Assembly (NCBI GenBank): GCA_964521715.1
Contig: CAZFSS010000003.1
Span: forward strand, 166,446 to 230,445
Reading direction: 5' to 3'
DNA from: DAOVRD01 sp964521715
GTDB lineage: Bacteria; Planctomycetota; Brocadiia; SM23-32
DNA: 64,000 nucleotides
The notes under the pieces were generated by a model. That model was not told where the DNA came from, searched no databases, and was given only the letters and a program-made list of their open reading frames with translations. Made by a program: the position numbers and the translations under genes. Position 1 is the stretch's first letter, and each line of letters opens with the position of its first letter. This document shows positions 50,467 to 61,285 of this stretch, piece by piece.

Positions 50467-52209
50467 TCAGTCCACGCAGGCGTTGCGTTGGGTCGAGCAT
50501 TCCACGGCCAGGACCTGTGACTTGCGGCTTGCGTCCCGGTAGACCGTGATCCCCTTGCAGCCCAGCTCGTAGGCCTTCAGGTAGATCTCGCGCACGTCCT
50601 CCGGCGTGCTGTCGGCGGGCAGGTTCAGCGTCTTCGACACGGCGTTGTCCGTATGGCGCTGGAAAGCGGCCTGTATCTCGAGGTGCTGAAGCGGAGGCAC
50701 CTCCCGGCTCGTGACCAGCAGCTTCCGCGCGGCGTCCGGCACTTCCTCGATGCCGCGCACGGAGCCCGTGCGGATGATGCGCTGCATCAGTTCATCGGTT
50801 ATCTCGACGCCTTCCCGGCGGCACAGCGGCGCCAGGTCCGGCTGCACCTCGCGCAAGGTCGTCCCCAGAACGTGCCGCTCGAAGGCCACCGCGAAGATCG
50901 GCTCGATGCCGCTCGAGGCGCCGGCGATGATGCTGATGGTGCCCGTCGGCGCGATCGTGGTGCGGACCGCGTTGCGCAGCAGGCGCGGCCGCCCCGCCAG
51001 AACGCTGGAAGTGATGTTGGGGAAAGGCCCCCGCTCCTCCGCGAGCTGGGCCGAGGCCCGGTCCGCCTCCTGGGACACGAAGGCCATCACGTCCTCGCCC
51101 GTGCTCACCCCGGCCGGGGCGTCGTACGGGATGCCCATGCGGATGAGCATGTCGGCGAATCCCATCACGCCGAGGCCGATCTTCCGGTTGCCGTGCGTTA
51201 CGCGGGCGATCTCGGGCAGGGGGTGGCGCGTCACGGTGATCACGTCGTCGAGGAACCGCACGCCGAGGTGGACGAGCCTTTCGAGGTTGTCCCAGTCGAT
51301 GGTGCACTGCGGCGGCTCGCCGTCGAGCACGTGGGCCAGGTTGACGGAGCCGAGCACGCAGGACTCGTAGGGCAGCAGGGGCGCCTCCCCGCAGGGGTTG
51401 GTGGCCTGGATCTCTCCGAGCGGGGGAGTCGGGTTGGCCGCGTTGATGAAGTCGAGGAAGAGAAGGCCCGGCTCGCCGTTCCTCCAGGCGCTCTCGACGA
51501 CGGCGTCGAAGATCTCCCGGGCGGGGATGGTCCTTGCCGTCTCGCCGGTGTGAGGCTGGACGAGGCGGAAGTCCGAGCCGCTCTTGACGGCCTCCATGAA
51601 GGCGGCGGTGACGCCGACGGATATGTTGAAGTTGACGAGGCTGCCCTCCTCGTTCTTGCAGCGGATGAACTCCATGACGTCCGGATGGTCCACCCGGAGG
51701 ACGGCCATGTTGGCTCCGCGACGGAACCCGCCCTGGTTGATGGCTTCGGTGGCCTGGTTGAAGACGCGCATGAAGGACACGGGGCCGCTGGCTCTGCCGC
51801 CGGAGGTGGAGATGTAGGCGCCCGCCGGCCTCAGATGCGAAAACGAGAAGCCCGTCCCCCCGCCGCTCTGGTGGATCTGGGCGGCGTGCTTGAGCGTCTC
51901 GAAGATGCTGTCGATCGAGTCCTGAACGTCGAGCACGAAGCACGCGCAGAGCTGCTGGAGCTGCCGGCCGGCGTTCATCAGGCACGGCGAATTGGGCAGG
52001 AAGTCCAGCGCCGCCATGGCCTGGAAGTACTGTTCCTGGACTTCGCCGCGCGGCGGGCTGCGACGGTAGTAGGCCTCGGCCGACGCCACGTTCCTGGCTA
52101 CCCGCCCGAACATGTCCTCGGGCTGCTCGACAACGTTGCCGTTCGGGTCCTTCTTCAGATACCGGCTTTCGAGCACGTAGCGGGCGTTCTCGGTCAGTTG
52201 CGTTCTCAT
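50467..52209 (-). CDS. nrdJ: Adenosylcobalamin-dependent (class II) ribonucleotide reductase, compact form
   Basis: ATG 52209 overlaps the usp stop (ATGA) and opens 580 residues; the frame extending upstream is a shadow of usp. Active-site features fit class II enzymes: C76 (NSPCLMNAG) and C284 (ESCVLGSVNL) as the redox pair, and NPCGE with radical-bearing C273 and E275. GGGTGFSFSHLRP, GGFRRGANMAVL and TTIAPTGTISIIAGASSGIEP, cited here in part, are standard barrel motifs. It reduces ribonucleotides to deoxyribonucleotides using B12, independent of oxygen. It is shorter than many bacterial NrdJ proteins: it stops soon after GITVYRDASRKSQVL and has no long Cys-rich zinc tail, but ends in CSTQRNACVD, whose two Cys may serve as the shuttle dithiol. 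Confidence 0.88.
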   Translation of the reverse strand: MRTQLTENARYVLESRYLKKDPNGNVVEQPEDMFGRVARNVASAEAYYRRSPPRGEVQEQYFQAMAALDFLPNSPCLMNAGRQLQQLCACFVLDVQDSIDSIFETLKHAAQIHQSGGGTGFSFSHLRPAGAYISTSGGRASGPVSFMRVFNQATEAINQGGFRRGANMAVLRVDHPDVMEFIRCKNEEGSLVNFNISVGVTAAFMEAVKSGSDFRLVQPHTGETARTIPAREIFDAVVESAWRNGEPGLLFLDFINAANPTPPLGEIQATNPCGEAPLLPYESCVLGSVNLAHVLDGEPPQCTIDWDNLERLVHLGVRFLDDVITVTRHPLPEIARVTHGNRKIGLGVMGFADMLIRMGIPYDAPAGVSTGEDVMAFVSQEADRASAQLAEERGPFPNITSSVLAGRPRLLRNAVRTTIAPTGTISIIAGASSGIEPIFAVAFERHVLGTTLREVQPDLAPLCRREGVEITDELMQRIIRTGSVRGIEEVPDAARKLLVTSREVPPLQHLEIQAAFQRHTDNAVSKTLNLPADSTPEDVREIYLKAYELGCKGITVYRDASRKSQVLAVECSTQRNACVD

Positions 52210-52676
52210 GGCATCTCGAACCGGTGGTCCGGGTGTTTGACGGACAGGACAGGGCAGGGGGCCTTGCGCACGACCTTCTCTGCCACGCTGCCGATGAGTA
52301 TGTGGCTCAGCCCCGTTCGGCCGTGGGTGCCGACGACGATGAGATCGGCTCCGACTTCGCGCGCGTAGTTGATGATCTCCAGGAAGGCGGTTCCCATGCG
52401 CACTTCGCCCTCGACCTTGCTGTGCTTGCTGCGGCAGTCCTCCAGCGTTTCCTGCAGCCTGTTGCGCGCGCCCTCTTCGATCTCGTCGACCGGCATGCTC
52501 AGGTCCGGGATCCCCGCCAGGGAATAGGACGGCAGGAAGGGAAGCTCCACGATGTGGATCAGCTTCAGATCCGCATCGAAGGTCTTCGCCAGGTCGACCG
52601 CGTAGCGCAAGGCATAGTCCGAGTACTCCGAGAAGTCCACGGCGCAGACGATCGTCTTGAGCGAGATATCCTCCAT
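52206..52676 (-). CDS. Universal stress protein (UspA family)
   Basis: I prefer ATG 52676 (MEDISLKTIVCAV), which has GAGGAAAGG upstream, over in-frame starts up to 52730; this gives 156 residues. VCAVDFSEYSDYALRYAVDL opens the fold. VVGTHGRTGLSHILIGSVAE carries the ATP-binding G-2x-G-9x-G-S/T pattern, ending with KAPCPVLSVK. It is probably an ATP-binding UspA-type protein. It is coupled to nrdJ by a four-base overlap and lies 56 bases after tsaB. The function of the pairing is unclear. Confidence 0.88.
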   Translation of the reverse strand: MEDISLKTIVCAVDFSEYSDYALRYAVDLAKTFDADLKLIHIVELPFLPSYSLAGIPDLSMPVDEIEEGARNRLQETLEDCRSKHSKVEGEVRMGTAFLEIINYAREVGADLIVVGTHGRTGLSHILIGSVAEKVVRKAPCPVLSVKHPDHRFEMP

Positions 52677-52732
52677 GGCGAGCCTTTCCTCTGCATGCAT
52701 GGGCCCTGCCTGCATCCGCCTTTCGCGCACGG

Positions 52733-53422
52733 CTAGCGGCGCGGGCCCTGAAGCTTCTCTTCAGCCTCCGTGACCCGGTAGTACCGGGGCACAAGCTGTA
52801 CGGGGTCGACGTCCTGGCCGGCCTCGATGTGCATCAACCCGAGTCGGGCGGCCTCCTCGGCGCGGCCGACCTCCAGCGAGGGCTCGCCGACGCGGAACCT
52901 GCCGCCGGCGAAGACCTCCGCGTACGCTCGCACGCCCGTCCCGAACACCAGCCCGCCCTCGGGGATCCGGTCCGCCAGCTCCTGCGGGCTCAAGATCAGG
53001 ACGCCGGTCGTATCCCGCCAGCGGCTGTCCGCCCATCGAAACAGCGTGCCGTACACTCGGTCCCGCCGGGCGTCGAGGATGGGGCACGTGAACTCCACGT
53101 CCCCTCCGCCTCTGACGTTCCGCGCCAGCACCTCCAGGGACGGGACGCCGACCGCGCGCCAGCCCAGAGCGTGGGCCAGCGTCTTCGCGCAAGTGACGCC
53201 CACGCGCAGGCCCGTGAACGAGCCCGGGCCCTGGCTCACCGCGACAGCCGCGATGTCGTGCTTCTGCACACCCGCCCGGGCGACCACGCGGTCTATGGCT
53301 GGCACGATGTCGCGCGCGTGCCGCGCGTCCTCTGAGAGGATGTAGGCCGCCAGCACTTCGTTATCGCGGCAGAGGGCCACGCTGCCCACTTCCCCGCTCG
53401 TCTCGATGCCGAGCATGATCAT
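52733..53422 (-). CDS. tsaB: tRNA threonylcarbamoyladenosine biosynthesis protein TsaB
   Basis: This 229-residue member of the ASKHA fold has LGIETSGEVGSVALC at the start and VAVSQGPGSFTGLRVGVTCA, the TsaB signature, in the middle; AHALGWRAVGVPSLEVLAR follows. TsaB scaffolds TsaD and TsaE in making t6A37 on ANN-reading tRNAs, an essential step. Its ATG 53422 overlaps the upstream lipoprotein stop by four bases. It is near family length; no tsaC, D or E genes are in the window. Confidence 0.9.
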   Translation of the reverse strand: MIMLGIETSGEVGSVALCRDNEVLAAYILSEDARHARDIVPAIDRVVARAGVQKHDIAAVAVSQGPGSFTGLRVGVTCAKTLAHALGWRAVGVPSLEVLARNVRGGGDVEFTCPILDARRDRVYGTLFRWADSRWRDTTGVLILSPQELADRIPEGGLVFGTGVRAYAEVFAGGRFRVGEPSLEVGRAEEAARLGLMHIEAGQDVDPVQLVPRYYRVTEAEEKLQGPRR

Positions 53423-54069
53423 AGCGAGCCGCCCGCCTCGTGGCTGTCGCCGGGCTTTCCATCCTGCCGCTTAAGCGACTTGAAGGTCTCGCGCAGCGCC
53501 AGAAGCGCCGCGTCCCTCTGGCTGATGCCCTGTGCCTCGCGCCGCACGTGCGACTCCCAGACGGCCTCATTGGTGTCCGTGCGCCGGCAGGCGAGGCGGA
53601 ACTCGACCGCGGCGGATGAGGAGAAGAGCATGTAGTCGAAGTGCCAGTCCAGTATCTGCGCCGTCAGGTAGGATGCACAGCCCAAGGCCTGGGCGAACTG
53701 CGCAAGCTGCTCGTCGTCCGGCTGGAGCGTGGGCCGCAGACCGGCCCGCTCGATCTTCTCGTCTGCCTCGAAGGGCGTCAGCACGGCCAGGCCGCCGTCC
53801 TCGCGCGCGGCGTGCACGAGAAGCTCGGCGAACTGCCGCTCCGCGTTGGCTGTGTCGACCTTGCCCCACAGCATGTCGGTGGACTTCGACACGTCGCCGG
53901 GCGCCGAAGTGACCCGCAGGACCGCGCACGTGCCGGGCGGCGTCTGCGAGACCGCGCCGACGGGCTCGATGAAGGAGCCCCGTCCCAGGCTGCAGCCGCA
54001 CGGGACGGACAGGGCCAGCAGGCCGAACGCGAGGGCCGCGAGCTTTCTGATCTCCACCTTCAGACCCAC
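53419..54069 (-). CDS. Predicted lipoprotein of unknown function
   Basis: This 216-residue protein uses a GTG start (54069). A short signal peptide (RKLAALAFGLLALSVPC) ends in a lipobox-like LSVPC, so Cys24 may be lipidated. The mature part has a mixed alpha/beta pattern (DEQLAQFAQALGCASYLTAQ, VEFRLACRRTDTNEAVWES) reminiscent of small outer-membrane-associated lipoproteins in the LpoB or DUF799 range, but the match is weak. It is the first gene of the lipoprotein-tsaB-usp-nrdJ unit and is preceded by a good promoter. Localisation is a prediction; the role is unknown. Confidence 0.72.
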   Translation of the reverse strand: MGLKVEIRKLAALAFGLLALSVPCGCSLGRGSFIEPVGAVSQTPPGTCAVLRVTSAPGDVSKSTDMLWGKVDTANAERQFAELLVHAAREDGGLAVLTPFEADEKIERAGLRPTLQPDDEQLAQFAQALGCASYLTAQILDWHFDYMLFSSSAAVEFRLACRRTDTNEAVWESHVRREAQGISQRDAALLALRETFKSLKRQDGKPGDSHEAGGSL

Positions 54070-54122
54070 CCCCGGGGGAAGGGACGCCGTTGCCGCACCC
54101 TCACAGGCGGACGACCGTGTTC

Positions 54123-54151
54123 ATTATAGACGGCGGCTTAGGGATGGGCAA
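54123..54151 (-). promoter_or_regulatory. Sigma70-like promoter of the lipoprotein-tsaB-usp-nrdJ operon
   Basis: On the minus strand TTGCCC (54151-54146), a 17-base spacer and a perfect TATAAT (54128-54123), ~55 bases before the GTG at 54069. Confidence 0.65.
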
Positions 54152-54298
54152 GGGAGGCGGCGCGGTGCGTGGAGGATGACCGGCCGCGCGAAGTGCGGCG
54201 CCCGGACTGGCCGTCCCGCGGTGGGGTGGAACCGCCCCAGGCCCTCAGAACCGGCAGGCGCCAACCAGTAAGTGTTGGCCGCTAATCGTTAGCTATCG

Positions 54299-54337
54299 AC
54301 TGTCAACTGGTCACTGCTAACTGTCAACTGGTTACTG
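54299..54337. repeat. Two 18-bp direct repeats
   Basis: ACTGTCAACTGGTCACTG (54299-54316) recurs with one change at 54320-54337, 21 bases apart, just past the 3' end of the PPDK gene. Nothing else is seen between this and the 54151 promoter region. Confidence 0.8.
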
Positions 54338-54339
54338 TC

Positions 54340-57207
<2,868 letters not shown>

Positions 57208-57375
57208 CCGGACTCTCCTTTCGCACGTTCCCACACGAGGAAGACCTGGAAAGTCAGGCCGTGACATTGCCGAGGGAGGGAAAAGGGCGGGACGCGGGCT
57301 TCGGCAGGAGCTGGCAGCCCCCGAGTCGCCCGACGGCCGAAGACGCGCCGATCCTTCCCACAAACCAGAACTTCT

Positions 57376-57405
57376 ACGATAGCACAAACAATACAGGCCG
57401 TTCAA
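57376..57405 (-). promoter_or_regulatory. Promoter of the PPDK gene
   Basis: Minus-strand TTGAAC (57405-57400), an 18-base spacer and TATCGT (57381-57376), leaving a ~160-base leader before ATG 57207. Confidence 0.45.
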
Positions 57406-57422
57406 GTTCGCCGCCCCATCAC

Positions 57423-57451
57423 TTGCCCGGCCGTTTCCGGAGCCCTAGAAT
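57423..57451 (+). promoter_or_regulatory. Promoter of the Gfo/Idh/MocA gene at 57501
   Basis: TTGCCC (57423-57428), a 17-base spacer and TAGAAT (57446-57451). It is divergent from, and 18 bases away from, the PPDK -35 box, so the two units share a regulatory region. Confidence 0.55.
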
Positions 57452-57500
57452 CGCTTCCGCAATCTGCAGAGAAGGACAGCACGCCACCTGGAGGAGACAC

Positions 57501-58484
57501 ATGGCACTGAGGGCAGCGGTGATCGGACTCGGGATAGGGAAGGTCCACGTGGACCGGCTGGCGAAGATGGCGGGCGTGGAGGTGGCAGCCGTGGCCGACC
57601 TGAACGTGGAGGCTGCCGCGAAGGTGGCAGCGACCTGCGGCGCACGGGCCTACGGCGGAGGCGCCGAGCTTCTGGCGAGCGAGGAGCTCGACTTCGTCTC
57701 GATCTGCACGAATCCGGCCACGCATCTCGCGTTGACGTGCCAGGCGGCGGCCGGGGGCGTGCACGTGCTGTGCGAGAAGCCGATGGCGCCCACGCTGGAG
57801 GACTGCGACGGGATGATCCGCGCGTGCGCCGACGCGGGCGTCAGGCTGATGATCGCGCAGAAGAAGCGCTTCGAGCCGGCCTATCGGCTCATCAAGGAGA
57901 AGAGCTCCGCCGAGTTCGGGCCCATCCGCTGGGTGACCGCCAAGTACGCGCTGGGACGCGTCGCAAAGGACTGGTTCTGGGTCGAGAGCGACGGCGGCGG
58001 ACCGCTGCACGAGAACACGATCCACGTGATGGACCTGCTCAGGTTCCTCGTCGGCGAGGTCGAGCGCGTCTACGCCGAAGGCGGCAACCTGTTCAACCCC
58101 GCCCATCGCGATCAGGTGGACGCGGCGGCGGTCACGCTGCGGTTCCGCAATGGGGCGGTCGCTGCCATCGGCGCCGGGCAGGCCTCCGAGTGGGGCTTCG
58201 CGACCGAGAACCTGACCTTCAGCCACGAGAACGCCGTGGTCGAGGTGAGCGGCAATTTCGACAGCCCGTTCGGCCTGCGCTACGTGCTGAAGGGCGCCCC
58301 CCAGAACGCGGTCGAGAGGAGCTTCGAGGGCTTCGACGCGTTCGAGGCGGAGCTGCGGCACTTCGTCGACTGCATCCGGGACGGAACCGACCCACTGATC
58401 CCCGGCGAAGAGGGCCGCGCGTCGGTCGCCCTTTGCATGGCCGTGAAGCGGTCGGTGCGGACGGGGCAGGTAGTCAGGCTCTGA
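57501..58484 (+). CDS. Gfo/Idh/MocA-family oxidoreductase
   Basis: ATG 57501 follows GGAGGAG (57490-57496), giving 327 residues. The Rossmann motif AVIGLGIGKVHVDRL, the family signature VLCEKPMAPTLEDC with K93, and HENTIHVMDLLRFLVGEVE in the substrate domain place it firmly in the family. It likely oxidises a sugar, polyol or inositol with NAD(P) in the cytosol. It is convergent with the kinase of the neighbouring polyol operon, 40 bases away, and the two may serve the same substrates. Specificity is unknown. Confidence 0.88.
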   Translation: MALRAAVIGLGIGKVHVDRLAKMAGVEVAAVADLNVEAAAKVAATCGARAYGGGAELLASEELDFVSICTNPATHLALTCQAAAGGVHVLCEKPMAPTLEDCDGMIRACADAGVRLMIAQKKRFEPAYRLIKEKSSAEFGPIRWVTAKYALGRVAKDWFWVESDGGGPLHENTIHVMDLLRFLVGEVERVYAEGGNLFNPAHRDQVDAAAVTLRFRNGAVAAIGAGQASEWGFATENLTFSHENAVVEVSGNFDSPFGLRYVLKGAPQNAVERSFEGFDAFEAELRHFVDCIRDGTDPLIPGEEGRASVALCMAVKRSVRTGQVVRL

Positions 58485-58524
58485 GCACAGAGGGACCGCG
58501 TCGCCGCGGCCGAGCAACGCTCGC

Positions 58525-60042
58525 TCAGGGCTCGCTCGCCAGGCGGTGCATCAGCTCGCGCGTCTCGGGATACAGCCGGGCATAGAGTTCGAAGAGCTCG
58601 GCGTAGAGCGCGGCGAGCCCTGGATCGGGCTCGACGGTTCGCGCGCCTCCGACGGACCGGGCGACCTGCACTGCCTCCTCGAAGGAAGCGTAGATCCCGG
58701 CCCCGAGCCCCGCGAGCAGCGCGCCTCCGAGCGCACCGGTCTCCTGGAACTCCAGCACCTGGAGCGGCCGCCCGAGGACGTCCGCCTTGATCTGGTTCCA
58801 CAAGGTGTTCTTCGTGGCGCCGCCTACTGCTCGGATCTCGGACGGCGACCGTCCGCCCACGTCCTTGGCGCAGTCCATGATGTGACGGAGCGCGAACGAC
58901 GTCCCCTCGAACACCGCGCGCGCCAGGTCGCCGCGCGTCGTCGCCGAGGTCAGGCCGGCGAACATCCCGCGCGCCAGCGGGTCCCAGACGGGCGTCCTCT
59001 CTCCCTGGAGGTAGGGGAGGTAGAGCAGGCGGTTGCTGCCGGGAGGCGAGGCGGCTGCCAGCTCCGTCATCTCGCGCAGGCCGTCGTCCCCGGCGCGCCC
59101 CAGCACCTCCCTGGCGAACCACTCAACGGACACCCCGCTGGACGTGGTTGCCCCGATGCCGAGCCACTTGTTCCGCGGCACGTAGCCCGTGCAGGCCCAG
59201 CGCCGGTCGGGCGTCGGCCGCCTCATGGGCATTGCCACGCAATCGGTCGAGCCGGCGATGTAGACGGCCGTGTCCGGGGACAGCGCCCCTGCGCCCACGG
59301 CGCAGACGATCACGTCGCCCGCGCCGCACACGACGGGGGTTCCGGGCCTGAGGCCCGTCTCGCGCGCCGCAGCTTCGCTCACGCCCCCGACCACGTCGGC
59401 GGCGCCGGCGACCTGTGGCAAGCGGTGCGCCTCTATGCCGACCGTTTCGCACAGGTCCGCCGACCATTGCCACGGGTCGCTGATGTCGACCAGACCGGAC
59501 AGGCCCACCATGCTCGGGTCGGCGCGGAACTCACCTGTCAGCCGGGCCGCGACGAAGGTGTTCGCAAAGGCGAGCGTCTCGGCTTTCGAATACGCCTCGG
59601 GCTTCTCGTCGCGCAGCCAGGCCATGCTGGTCACGGCGCACGTGCCGGGTACCAGATTGTTGCCGATTGCGGCCTCGTAACGATCCCGGCCGATCGCGTC
59701 CTCGATCGCGCGGACCTGGTCCAGGCTCCGCTGGTCGCAGTAGAGGATGGCCGGGTGGAGGGCCCTGGCGTTCCGGTCGAGCGGCACGATCACGGGGAAC
59801 AGCACGCCCATGCCGACGGCCGCCACGTCCTGCGGCCCCACGTTCGCCTGCCGGCAGGCTTCGACGAGGGACGCCAGAATGCCGCGCCACCATAGCTCCG
59901 GGTCGCACTCGGCCCAGGTGGGACGCGGAACGCTGACCGCGTGGGCCGCCCGCCCCAGCCCGAACAGACGGCCGGAGGCGTCGAACAGGCCGGCCTTTAC
60001 GGCAGACGTCCCGACGTCTATGCCGAGGAGCAGCTCAGCCAT
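58525..60042 (-). CDS. FGGY-family carbohydrate kinase (xylulokinase-like)
   Basis: This 505-residue protein opens with LLLGIDVGTSAVKAGLFD. TWAECDPELWWRG and VAAVGMGVLFPVIVPLD are typical of the xylulokinase group. VVCGAGDVIVCAVGAG supplies the catalytic Asp243. AVGGATKNTLWNQIKADVLG is the late FGGY signature. It phosphorylates a ketose with ATP. It begins seven bases after the stop of the zinc alcohol dehydrogenase gene and is co-transcribed with it, giving a polyol-to-ketose-to-ketose-phosphate route, as in xylitol, sorbitol or arabitol catabolism. The exact polyol is not determinable. Confidence 0.9.
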   Translation of the reverse strand: MAELLLGIDVGTSAVKAGLFDASGRLFGLGRAAHAVSVPRPTWAECDPELWWRGILASLVEACRQANVGPQDVAAVGMGVLFPVIVPLDRNARALHPAILYCDQRSLDQVRAIEDAIGRDRYEAAIGNNLVPGTCAVTSMAWLRDEKPEAYSKAETLAFANTFVAARLTGEFRADPSMVGLSGLVDISDPWQWSADLCETVGIEAHRLPQVAGAADVVGGVSEAAARETGLRPGTPVVCGAGDVIVCAVGAGALSPDTAVYIAGSTDCVAMPMRRPTPDRRWACTGYVPRNKWLGIGATTSSGVSVEWFAREVLGRAGDDGLREMTELAAASPPGSNRLLYLPYLQGERTPVWDPLARGMFAGLTSATTRGDLARAVFEGTSFALRHIMDCAKDVGGRSPSEIRAVGGATKNTLWNQIKADVLGRPLQVLEFQETGALGGALLAGLGAGIYASFEEAVQVARSVGGARTVEPDPGLAALYAELFELYARLYPETRELMHRLASEP

Positions 60043-60049
60043 TGCACGC

Positions 60050-61078
60050 CTAGTCCGTAATCGCGATCTTCCAGACGCCCGGCTCGCGCCGCATGAGCAT
60101 CCGGATGCCGTCCTCGACCCGCTCGAGAGGCAGCCTGTGCGTGATGATGGGCGCCACCTTCACCTTGCCCTGCGCCATGAGCTTGAGGGCAACCGGGAAG
60201 TCCCAGCAGAATCCGAGCGTGCCGAGCACAGTCAGCTCGTCGAGCGTGACCGACGTGAGGTCGAACGGATCGGTCTTGTTGCCCGACCAGCCGATCAGCA
60301 TGATGGTGCCTCCGCGTCGCACCAGGCGGACTGTCGAGCCCAGCGTCTCGGGCAGGCCGACGGCCTCGATGACGCAGTCCGCGCCGACGCCGCCCGTCAG
60401 CTCCCTGACGCGCTCCTTCAGATTCTCCTCGGCCGGGTTGAGCGTGTGGTGCACCCCGAGCCGGCGCGCTACTTCGAGCTTGAACTCCTGCGGGTCCGCG
60501 ATGAGGACTTCGGCGCCCTTGTTGAGCGCGTGCTGCATGGCCAGCGACCCGATGGTGCCGCAACCCACGATGACGACGAAGTCGCCGAGCCGCAGCTTGC
60601 AGCGCTCGACCGCATGGAGCGAACCGGAGACGGGCTCGGCCAGGGCGGCTTCGGCGAAGCTGAGCCCTTCCGGCTTCGGGTGGACGAACCGCGCCTCGGC
60701 CAGCACGTACTCCGCGAGCGAGCCGGGGATCTGGTGCCCGATGATCTTGAGGTCCAGGCAGAGGTTGTACTTCTCCCTCAGGCAGGCGGGGCACTTCTTG
60801 CACGTGAAGAAGGGCTCGACGACGATCTCATCGCCGGGCCGCCACTCGTCCACGCCGGGTCCGACCTTCGCGACGACGCCCGAGCATTCGTGCCCCAGGA
60901 TGATGGGCCATCGGATCATGGGATGATGGCCCCTGTAGCCGTCCACGTCCGACCCGCAGAGGCCCGTGGCCTTGACCCGCACGAGCACTTCGCCGCTGCC
61001 GGGCTCGGGGACGGGCACCTGCTCGATGGCGATGGTCTCGCGATCCGTGCAGACGGCCGCCTTCATCTTCTGTGGCAT
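60050..61078 (-). CDS. Zinc-dependent medium-chain alcohol/polyol dehydrogenase
   Basis: This 342-residue MDR protein starts at ATG 61078 behind GGAGG. Catalytic zinc residues appear in GLCGSDVDGY and LGHECSGVV. The four-Cys structural zinc lobe is CKKCPACLREKYNLC. The nucleotide fold has FVVIVGCGTIGSLAMQ. It resembles sorbitol/threonine dehydrogenases and should oxidise a secondary alcohol of a polyol with NAD(P)+. It is the first gene of the two-gene operon with the FGGY kinase. Confidence 0.9.
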   Translation of the reverse strand: MPQKMKAAVCTDRETIAIEQVPVPEPGSGEVLVRVKATGLCGSDVDGYRGHHPMIRWPIILGHECSGVVAKVGPGVDEWRPGDEIVVEPFFTCKKCPACLREKYNLCLDLKIIGHQIPGSLAEYVLAEARFVHPKPEGLSFAEAALAEPVSGSLHAVERCKLRLGDFVVIVGCGTIGSLAMQHALNKGAEVLIADPQEFKLEVARRLGVHHTLNPAEENLKERVRELTGGVGADCVIEAVGLPETLGSTVRLVRRGGTIMLIGWSGNKTDPFDLTSVTLDELTVLGTLGFCWDFPVALKLMAQGKVKVAPIITHRLPLERVEDGIRMLMRREPGVWKIAITD

Positions 61079-61124
61079 GTTTCGGCACCTCCTCGCCCGT
61101 CACTTGCTCCCGCGGACGGAGGCG

Positions 61125-61152
61125 AGTATACAGCGCCATGTCGGAGTTTCAA
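61125..61152 (-). promoter_or_regulatory. Promoter of the polyol dehydrogenase-kinase operon
   Basis: Minus-strand TTGAAA (61152-61147), a 16-base spacer and TATACT (61130-61125), ~45 bases before ATG 61078. Confidence 0.6.
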
Positions 61153-61213
61153 CGTCCTTCGGCCCTGCGTGGTGGGCGCGGGGCGGGCGGGGTAGCGCGG
61201 CCGTTCCGCCCGG

Positions 61214-61241
61214 TTGCGCCGATGGCGCCGACCTCTATAAT
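61214..61241 (+). promoter_or_regulatory. Promoter of the GH-A glycosidase gene
   Basis: A perfect -10 TATAAT (61236-61241) with a weak -35 TTGCGC (61214-61219) at 16 bases. The predicted leader is ~38 bases before ATG 61286. Confidence 0.5.
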
Positions 61242-61285
61242 GGGTGGCTGACGCAACGCCCTCGGGTATCGGGAGGTGGCTGGCC

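Noticed and set aside
52210..52794. N-terminal extension of nrdJ up to 52794
   Set aside because: That stretch is the usp gene in another frame; the ATG at 52209 overlaps the usp stop and begins typical NrdJ sequence.
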